Assembly: GCA_026990815.1 (NCBI GenBank)
Contig: JALXCS010000165.1
Location: 1 to 6,159 of the forward strand
Direction: 5' to 3'
Source of the DNA: Methylomonas sp.
GTDB taxonomy: Bacteria > Pseudomonadota > Gammaproteobacteria > Methylococcales > Methylomonadaceae
Length of the DNA stretch: 6,159 bases
Shown piece by piece: positions 1-5,600 of this stretch. The notes under the pieces were generated by a model that was not told the DNA's origin, did not search any database, and saw only the letters and a list, made by a program, of their open reading frames with translations. The position numbers and the translations under genes are program-made. How positions within the stretch are numbered: position 1 is the stretch's first letter; every line of letters starts with the position of its first letter.

Positions 1-182
1 CTTCATAAGTTTCCTCATTCTTTGGTCGGATTGAAAAAGCTTGAACTATACATCAGCTGGCCCTTCCATTTCCATTAAAATGAATTGCACTTATGAGTTG
101 AATCTAGGTTTTTTTTAGCCAGCCGCGAATTGTTGATATTCAAATCAAGTGAATTACATTAATTACTTTCTTTGAAGTTAAT
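1..182. other. Left-edge non-coding stretch, no supportable gene
   Basis: I see no supportable gene here. Plus frame 1 is open from the window edge to a TAA at 76-78 (25 codons), which could be the tail of a gene entering from the left, but nothing in it is recognisable. A run of eight T (109-116) resembles the tail of an intrinsic terminator, but no compact GC stem precedes it. The only pairing I find, GCTGGC near 55-61 with GCCAGC near 118-123, lies on both sides of the T run with a loop of over 50 nt, so I do not call a terminator. A 13-bp sequence at 144-156 recurs at 876-888 and is listed separately. Confidence 0.5.
144..156 (+). repeat. Direct repeat ATCAAGTGAATTA, copy 1
   Basis: The 13-mer ATCAAGTGAATTA occurs here, just past the 3' end of the aspartic protease gene, and again exactly at 876-888 in the tpsB leader. 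The shorter core AGTGAATTA also occurs at 808-816, next to the tpsB promoter. Copies at both ends of the protease gene could be binding sites for one regulator or traces of a duplication. In AT-rich DNA chance remains possible. Confidence 0.45.
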
Positions 183-641
183 TTAGACCTCATTACAATT
201 GTTCAAAGTCAAGGAAGGAGGATTGATTGAGAATGTAAAGGGAGCTACTTTACTTAATGTATTTAAACCGAGTATTTGACGTGTGCCAGTTGGGAATACA
301 GCAACTTCAATATTCCGAATTTGACATTTTTCACCAATATTAATTGCAGAGATTCGATAGATAGAAACTTGTCTCATTGTCCCATCGGCCATCACCCCTT
401 TCAATTTCCTTAAATATGTTGCTTTACCAGATTTTTGTAATTCTCTCAAAGTGCTCTCAGTAATGGTGCTGTAGCCCGAGCCGGTATCAACCAAAAGAGA
501 AGTAAAGCCAGCGCCTTCAATGGAACTTTGCACATAGAAATTATGACTGTTTTCTATTTGCATGGGGATTGATTGTTGGCTGGTGTCAGCAACTGCCGAT
601 ATTGATAGAGTTAAGATAAAAAATAAAGCCAGAATTTTCAT
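183..641 (-). CDS. Exported retropepsin-like (clan AA) aspartic protease
   Basis: A 152-residue protein. Residues 1-18 form a Sec signal peptide (basic K2, hydrophobic core, AVA cleavage site before D19), so it should act in the periplasm or beyond. The core shows the retropepsin pattern: catalytic D52-T53-G54 in the sequence LLVDTGSG (49-56), a likely flap with ADGT (85-88), and the second hydrophobic-hydrophobic-Gly element in ILGLNTL (123-129). One DTG in a chain this short fits the family, where two copies dimerise to build one active site. The best fit is the bacterial single-domain gag-asp/Asp_protease_2 group, sometimes labelled TIGR02281-like. C106 and C149 could pair in an oxidising compartment. 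The ATG at 641 gives a clean signal peptide, though no strong Shine-Dalgarno sequence precedes it. It is transcribed away from the tpsBA operon across a shared intergenic region and has no visible co-operonic partner. The substrate is unknown; processing of a surface protein is only a guess from gene order. The family call is fairly firm, the role is not. Confidence 0.86.
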   Translation of the reverse strand: MKILALFFILTLSISAVADTSQQSIPMQIENSHNFYVQSSIEGAGFTSLLVDTGSGYSTITESTLRELQKSGKATYLRKLKGVMADGTMRQVSIYRISAINIGEKCQIRNIEVAVFPTGTRQILGLNTLSKVAPFTFSINPPSLTLNNCNEV

Positions 642-753
642 TAATGATTCTTTGTTTTAAAAAAACAGTTAATGAAAATTTAGTTTATTTGCGCCAAATT
701 ACCATTCATAATTTGCCAGAAAAGGATTGAAAATAAGTGGTAATATTTAATCT

Positions 754-769
754 TGTGTATTGAGTCACA
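754..769. promoter_or_regulatory. Candidate CRP/Vfr-type binding site
   Basis: TGTGT-ATTGAG-TCACA matches the known CRP consensus TGTGA-N6-TCACA at 9 of 10 core positions with the exact 6-bp spacer. The right half continues into TTT, as in the extended consensus. The site is centred near 761.5, about 96 bp upstream of the start predicted for the tpsB promoter at 823-851, close to but not exactly at a usual class I distance. It also lies about 120 bp upstream of the protease start codon, so it could act on either gene or both. The match is seen in sequence; regulation by cAMP is inferred. Confidence 0.5.
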
Positions 770-808
770 TTTTTACATGGTTTCTAGCAAATATCACACT
801 TTAAAACA

Positions 809-821
809 GTGAATTATTCAC
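809..821. promoter_or_regulatory. Odd palindrome GTGAATTATTCAC abutting the -35 element (candidate operator)
   Basis: GTGAAT-T-ATTCAC is a perfect 6-bp inverted repeat around one central base. It ends one base before the -35 hexamer TTGATT (823-828). A protein bound here would touch the RNA polymerase site, which suits a repressor or a class II type activator. The left half is part of the AGTGAATTA core that also occurs at 148-156 and 880-888. The regulator is unknown. Confidence 0.4.
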
Positions 822-822
822 A

Positions 823-851
823 TTGATTTAGAAAAATAATTATTGTAAAAT
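823..851 (+). promoter_or_regulatory. Predicted sigma-70 promoter for the tpsBA operon
   Basis: The -35 hexamer TTGATT (823-828, 4 of 6 to consensus) is followed by exactly 17 bp (829-845) and the -10 hexamer TAAAAT (846-851, 5 of 6). The start point would fall near 857-859, leaving a leader of about 78 nt before the ATG at 936. An 8-bp inverted repeat, ATTGATTT (822-829) with AAATCAAT (848-855), overlays both hexamers. It is the best promoter I found in this intergenic region. I found no comparably good one pointing towards the protease. Confidence 0.55.
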
Positions 852-874
852 CAATCCTTTAGAGAAATATAAAA

Positions 875-900
875 GATCAAGTGAATTAATCCATTTGATC
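875..900 (+). other. Leader hairpin between promoter and tpsB start
   Basis: GATCAAGTG (875-883) can pair with CATTTGATC (892-900) through eight Watson-Crick pairs and one G-U pair, around an 8-nt loop (884-891). It lies in the predicted tpsB leader, 25 nt upstream of the Shine-Dalgarno sequence, with no T run after it, so it is not a terminator. It could stabilise the mRNA or bind a regulator as DNA. The left arm contains the second copy of the 13-bp repeat. Confidence 0.35.
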
Positions 901-925
901 CATAAATAACAATAAATAGAACATT

Positions 926-931
926 GGGGAG
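926..931 (+). promoter_or_regulatory. Ribosome binding site that sets the tpsB start at 936
   Basis: GGGGAG at 926-931 lies 4 nt before the ATG at 936. An upstream in-frame TTG at 924-926 overlaps this purine run and has no Shine-Dalgarno sequence of its own, so the ATG is the better start. The short spacing suggests modest translation. Confidence 0.6.
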
Positions 932-935
932 CAAA

Positions 936-2654
936 ATGTTCAGAAAAAAACATCTCAATACCGGATTTGTAACTTTATTAGAAAGACTTTTTAGTTTTCG
1001 AGAGGCTTTACTTTGTTACTTAATATTGGTTAACCCATCTCTCGCTTTCTGTCAACCAATCCCTGAACCAGCACAACCACGCCCCGGAACCCCCGTTACC
1101 CAACCTGAAATTGAATCAAAACAACTGCCTGAAGTAGAAATATTACCCTTGGGGGGCGCTGCTCCTCCAGGTGCCAGCAAAGTCTTTACTAAATTTCAGG
1201 GTGTTGAATTCGAAGGATTAACACGCTTTTCTGAAGATGAGCTCAAACAGTATTATCAGAAGTATCTTGAAAAAAAAATACCTCTGACCAAAATTTTTGA
1301 AATTGCAGAACAAATCCAGGAAAAATTTAGAGACGATGGCTATATTCTGATTCGTGTTATCGTCCCGGAACAAAAAGTAGATAATGGCATTTTCAAGATT
1401 CATGTTGTTGAAGGTTTTATCAACAAAATAGAAGTTGAAGGAGATATTGGCCCGGTTAAAGCCAGAGTCGAAGCGACTTTAAATAATTTGTTATACCGTC
1501 AGCCCATTACCGAACAGGAATTGGAACGCTATCTTTTATTGATTAATGACCTGGCTGGTATTCGGGCGGTCGGGTTTTTGCGAGCTAACACATTGGGCGA
1601 ACTCGGCGGTTCCGAGTTAGTGGTTCAGGCCGAACAGAAAGTTTTTGAAGGTTATGCCTATGTTAATAATCGTGGCTCAAAATATACTGGTCCTCATCGT
1701 TTTGTGTTGATGGCAAGAGAAAATTCAGCCACTTTTCTGGGCGAACAAATTGAAGGCTTGTTTTTGCACAGCCTGTTTGATGATGAACAGCGATTTGGGC
1801 AATTAACGATACGTCAACCGTTAAGCAGTGAAGGTTTGTTGTTAGAGTTGTCCGCTGGATTTGGTCCCTCAAGACCGGGTTTTGGTCTGGATGAAATTGA
1901 TACAGAAACCGAAGCGCTTACTGTCAGCGGTCAATTAAGTTATCCCCTGATTCGATCAAGAAAACAAAATCTTTATATAGAGGGTGGTTTTCAAAGTATT
2001 GACCAGGAAGTTCGAATTCTGAATGAAAAAATCACCCGGGATCAGATCCGGGTGTTTTTTGCCAATCTGCTTTATGATTTTAAGGATAATCTGGGTGGTC
2101 AATCCCAGGTTGCTTTTGGGATTCGCCAAGGTATTGATGTCTTTGATGCCAGTGACAGGCGCGATCCTTTCTTGTCGAGAGCTGACGGAAAATCAGATTT
2201 TACCAGTCTAACTCTGTTTTTTTCCAGACATCAACGCTTGTGGGACAATTTGACTTTGTATGTAACGGGAACAGGTCAATATGCCTTTGATACCTTACTA
2301 AGCCCTGAAGAATTCACATTGGGAGGAGAGCGATTTGGCCGTGGTTATAATCCAGCGGAACTTGCTGGAGACAGCGGCCTAGGGATTTCGACAGAATTAC
2401 AATATACCTTGCCTGGGCCGTTCGAATTCTGGCAAAGCATTCAGGCCTATGGCTTTCATGATTACGGAGTGGTCTGGAATCGGGATGAAGGTGAAAAAAA
2501 TCATGAATCATTGGCATCGGTCGGACTGGGTTTCAGGAATCAATTGTTCGAACGTGTTTTTATAGACCTGGAAGTCGCCTGGCCTTTGACTTTGAAACCT
2601 GATACTTACGATAAGGAACCACGGTTTTACTTTCAGGTATTGACACGTTTTTAA
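936..2654 (+). CDS. TpsB outer-membrane transporter, ShlB/FhaC/HMW1B family
   Basis: A 572-residue protein from the ATG at 936. It secretes its TpsA partner across the outer membrane as the pore of a type Vb system in the Omp85 superfamily. Residues 1 to about 39 form a long signal peptide (RKK near the start, hydrophobic stretch 24-38). A proline-rich linker follows (40-80), where FhaC has its plug helix. POTRA 1 spans about 84-160, ending in VVEG (157-160). POTRA 2 spans about 161-235. The 16-strand type barrel runs from about 236 to the end. The family's loop-6 signature appears as RFGRGY (466-471) followed by a GD-G pattern, with R469-G470-Y471 matching the VRGY motif. The chain ends in F572 after alternating residues, the usual BAM targeting signal. 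The length is normal and the gene looks intact. It sits 22 bp upstream of tpsA in one operon. Odd points are a nine-A tract in POTRA 1 (1270-1278) and a terminator-like hairpin at 2033-2060. Haemolysin activation as in ShlB is possible, but the partner looks like an adhesin. Confidence 0.96.
   Translation: MFRKKHLNTGFVTLLERLFSFREALLCYLILVNPSLAFCQPIPEPAQPRPGTPVTQPEIESKQLPEVEILPLGGAAPPGASKVFTKFQGVEFEGLTRFSEDELKQYYQKYLEKKIPLTKIFEIAEQIQEKFRDDGYILIRVIVPEQKVDNGIFKIHVVEGFINKIEVEGDIGPVKARVEATLNNLLYRQPITEQELERYLLLINDLAGIRAVGFLRANTLGELGGSELVVQAEQKVFEGYAYVNNRGSKYTGPHRFVLMARENSATFLGEQIEGLFLHSLFDDEQRFGQLTIRQPLSSEGLLLELSAGFGPSRPGFGLDEIDTETEALTVSGQLSYPLIRSRKQNLYIEGGFQSIDQEVRILNEKITRDQIRVFFANLLYDFKDNLGGQSQVAFGIRQGIDVFDASDRRDPFLSRADGKSDFTSLTLFFSRHQRLWDNLTLYVTGTGQYAFDTLLSPEEFTLGGERFGRGYNPAELAGDSGLGISTELQYTLPGPFEFWQSIQAYGFHDYGVVWNRDEGEKNHESLASVGLGFRNQLFERVFIDLEVAWPLTLKPDTYDKEPRFYFQVLTRF
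1600..1618 (+). other. Intragenic hairpin in tpsB (POTRA 2 coding region)
   Basis: AACTCGG (1600-1606) and CCGAGTT (1612-1618) form a perfect 7-bp stem with a 5-nt loop in the codons for the end of POTRA 2. No T run follows, so it is not a terminator. It may only reflect the Gly-Glu-Leu/Ser-Glu-Leu codons. Confidence 0.4.
2026..2060 (+). terminator. Intrinsic-terminator-like hairpin inside tpsB
   Basis: CACCCGG (2033-2039) pairs perfectly with CCGGGTG (2048-2054) around an 8-nt loop, and six T follow directly (2055-2060). Six A (2026-2031) precede the stem, so the minus strand has the same layout and the structure could work in both directions. The reading frame passes through it uninterrupted. 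The structure matches a rho-independent terminator by form. Whether it ends transcription while ribosomes are translating is unknown. Confidence 0.4.
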
Positions 2655-2663
2655 AGATAATAC

Positions 2664-2668
2664 AGAGG
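2664..2668 (+). promoter_or_regulatory. Ribosome binding site for tpsA
   Basis: AGAGG lies 8 nt before the ATG at 2677, good spacing, which favours this start over the in-frame ATGs at 2737 and 2788 that lack such a site. The start codon lies in the loop of a small inverted repeat, GAAAG (2672-2676) with CTTTC (2681-2685). Confidence 0.6.
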
Positions 2669-2676
2669 TTAGAAAG

Positions 2677-5600
2677 ATGTCTTTCAATAACAAAAAAGGC
2701 AGGAAGGAAACCGTATCCTGTTATGAACAACAATATATGATAACCGTCTATTCACTCGAGGTGTTTTTCAAGCCAACCTTACTGGCCATGGCTATAACAA
2801 CCTTGTTAGGACAAAGTATTGTTTCAGCGAATCCAGTAGGCGGTAAGGTGGTTGCGGGTTCTGCCGCCATCAACCAAAAATCAGCAGGCAATCTGGAAAT
2901 TGTCCAAAATAGCCACAAAGCGGTTATCGATTGGCGAGGTTTTTCGATTGCCAAGGGTGAACATACTCGATTCCGTCAGCCCTCTAGTTCCGCAATTGCT
3001 TTAAACCGAGTGACAGGTAGACAAGCATCTTTGATTAACGGTGCATTGACTGCCAATGGCCGGATTTGGCTGATTAATCCCAATGGTGTGCTGTTTGGCA
3101 AAGATGCGAAAATTAATGTGAGTAGCTTGATGGCGACCACTAGCGATATTTCCAATAACGATTTTATGGCAGGACAATATCGCTTCAACAAACCGACCGA
3201 TAATCTTGATGCGAGTATCGTAAATCAGGGAACCATTCAAGTTGCTGATGGGGGTTCTATAGTTCTCGCCGCTTCTCGAGTCAGCAATGAAGGTTCAATA
3301 AAAGCCAGATTAGGCCATGTGGTTTTGGCTAGTGGCGACACCTTCACCATGGATTTTCACGGTGATGGTTTGTTGCAGTTTGATATTGGTGAACCGGTCA
3401 AGCAAGGCGCAGGGAATAGTGGAGCCCTATTAGCCAACTTAGGACAGATTATTGTTGATGGAGGGATTGTCGAAATGACGGCTAAAACCCGAGATAGCAT
3501 GGTCGAAAAAGTCATTAATATGGAGGGTGTAATTCAAACCCGCTCTATTTTTGAAAGACAAGGGGAGATTATTCTTTCGGGTGATGTACAGGGGCAGGTT
3601 GGAGTTTTTGGAAAACTCGATGCTTCAGGAAGTTCATCCGGACAAAAAGGCGGCAATATCAAAATTTCCGGGGATGAAATCCTTTTGGATGATACAAATA
3701 TTGATGTGTCGGGGAGTCAGTCAGGTGGAACAGTTTTGGTTGGTAGTGATGTTCACGGTACTGGGTTTGAGCAGAATAGCAAAGAACTGGTTGTTACTGG
3801 AGGAACAACCATTCATGCAGATGCCATACAAGAAGGAGGTGGAGGCAAGATAGTTTTGTGGGCGGATGAAACAGCAGATATTGGGGGTGTTTTAACAGCT
3901 AAAGGTGGAGCAAATTCTGGAGATGGTGGTTTTATAGAGACTTCAGGTAAACAGTATTTAAAATTGACAGCCAGTCCTGATGCTTCTGCACCAAATGGCT
4001 CCGGTGGCACCTGGCTGATTGATTCGGCTAACATTGTTATTACCCCCAATTCGTTTGGAGATATCGGAACCAGTCAGGTTTCTGCATTTAACATCAATAA
4101 TGTACTTAACACTGGCACCAACGTCACTTTGGATACTCAAAGTGTGCTAAATCCAAATTCTTTTCCTTCAAGCGGCAACATCACTCAACTAAGTGGCGCA
4201 AAAATTCAAAAGACATCCGGTGGGAATGCAACTTTAAACCTACTAGCCGAAAACGATATTTTTCTACAGGACGATATTCTTTCAACGGCTAACAAATTAA
4301 ATGTTGTTTTAAATTCTGATCTTGATGCTCAAAATGGTGGTGCAATCGATATTAACCCTGGAAGTAACATTAAAACCAATGGTGGCGATATTGTCATGGG
4401 AGGGGGGAGGGATCCTTTAAATAACCCTGCAATTGCTTCAAGTAATGATTTTCGACATGGAATTGAAATAGGAGCTTCACAGCAGCAAGCTGTAATTATT
4501 GATGCCAGGGGAGGCAATATCGCAATATCAGGTAAAGGGTTGATTAATGAACAGTTTGATGGCCCACATGATGGCATTGTAATTTCAGGGAAAAGTATTG
4601 TGAGGACTTCGGGAGATGGAACAATCAAAATGAACGGATTTGGCGGTGATGCGCGGGATTTTCTGGACCCTAATCCAAGTAATGCAATCGATATCCCATC
4701 AGAAAGTAATGCAATTTCAATTACAAACTTTTCTGGAATAACAACCGAAAACGGTAACATCGAATTAACAGGAATTGCTGATGGCATAGGAAGGGAAAAT
4801 AACGGCGTTCTAATTCAGGACAGTAATGTATCATCAACCGGGACAGGGTCTATAAAAATACAGGGAACAGGAGGTAACGGTAGTATTGGCAATCGAGGTA
4901 TTTACATAAATGGCGCAAATTCAAAAATCAGCAGTCAATCCGGAACAATTACTTTGATAGGAACCGGCGGCCAAAATCAAGATATTGATTCTGATACCAA
5001 TGATGGTGTATCGATTTTAAATGGTGTAAAAGTACAAACTCGAACTGGCGATATTTTTATCACCGGAACGGGGGGCTTTGGCATAAAAGGCAACCAGGGA
5101 ATTAATCTGGGCAGTTTTGATGACGATACCGCAATTATTTCTGAAATCAGTTCCAACAGAGGAGATATTGAATTATTGGGAACTGGTCAAGGTAAATCAA
5201 ACCAGACCGGTGGAACTGATAGTTTTGAGCCTGGGAACAGAAATCATGGCATTGCTACCTTTAGTAATGGCAAAGTAACAACCGGGGAAACAGGAAATAT
5301 TTCTATTGAGGGCCAGGCAGAAAATTCCGATGCTGCCGGATTGTTTGTATCCAGTTTTAATAAAAAAACCAGTGTTTTACCAAAACCGGTTATTTCAACA
5401 AGAATAGGTAATGGGACTGTAACCATCAAGGCCAATCGATTAATAATGGATGAGGCAGGAGAAATTAGTGGGGCTGGAAAATTGGTTATGACGGCTGTTG
5501 ATCCTGGTGAAGAAATTCGAGTTTATCAGCAATCACCAGGAAGAAATGAAGGGGATACTTTTGGTTTTGAAATCAATAATTCCGTAATTAATGGATTTGA

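Larger units (their letters stand above)
721..860. repeat. 10-bp inverted repeat AAAGGATTGA / TCAATCCTTT flanking the regulatory region
   Basis: AAAGGATTGA at 721-730 is the exact reverse complement of TCAATCCTTT at 851-860, with 120 bp between. The right arm starts at the last base of the proposed -10 hexamer and covers the likely transcription start. The left arm lies towards the protease gene. The arrangement would suit a dimeric regulator that loops the intervening DNA, or a relic of an insertion. Extension beyond 10 bp fails on both sides. Confidence 0.4.

Noticed and set aside
55..123. Possible terminator at the left edge around the eight-T run
   Set aside because: The only pairing (GCTGGC with GCCAGC) has a loop of over 50 nt that contains the T run itself, so it is not terminator geometry.
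695..715. Inverted repeat CAAATT / AATTTG near the protease start
   Set aside because: A 6-bp AT-rich repeat with a 9-nt gap is expected by chance in this DNA, and no convincing promoter for the protease lies beside it.
924..935. Alternative TTG start for tpsB, four codons upstream of the ATG
   Set aside because: The TTG overlaps the GGGGAG ribosome binding site and has no Shine-Dalgarno sequence upstream of it.
5158..5166. RGD tripeptide in TpsA (residues 828-830), as in the integrin-binding motif of Bordetella FHA
   Set aside because: It falls on the G-D-I strand start shared by the repeat units, where other units have TGD or NGN. Chance from the repeat consensus is the simpler explanation.
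2976..5435. Several open frames of 60-152 codons on the minus strand and in other plus frames across tpsA
   Set aside because: They lie wholly within a gene with strong family motifs, have low-complexity Pro/Ser/Ile-rich translations typical of antisense frames of Gly/Asn/Asp-rich genes, and show no good ribosome binding site.
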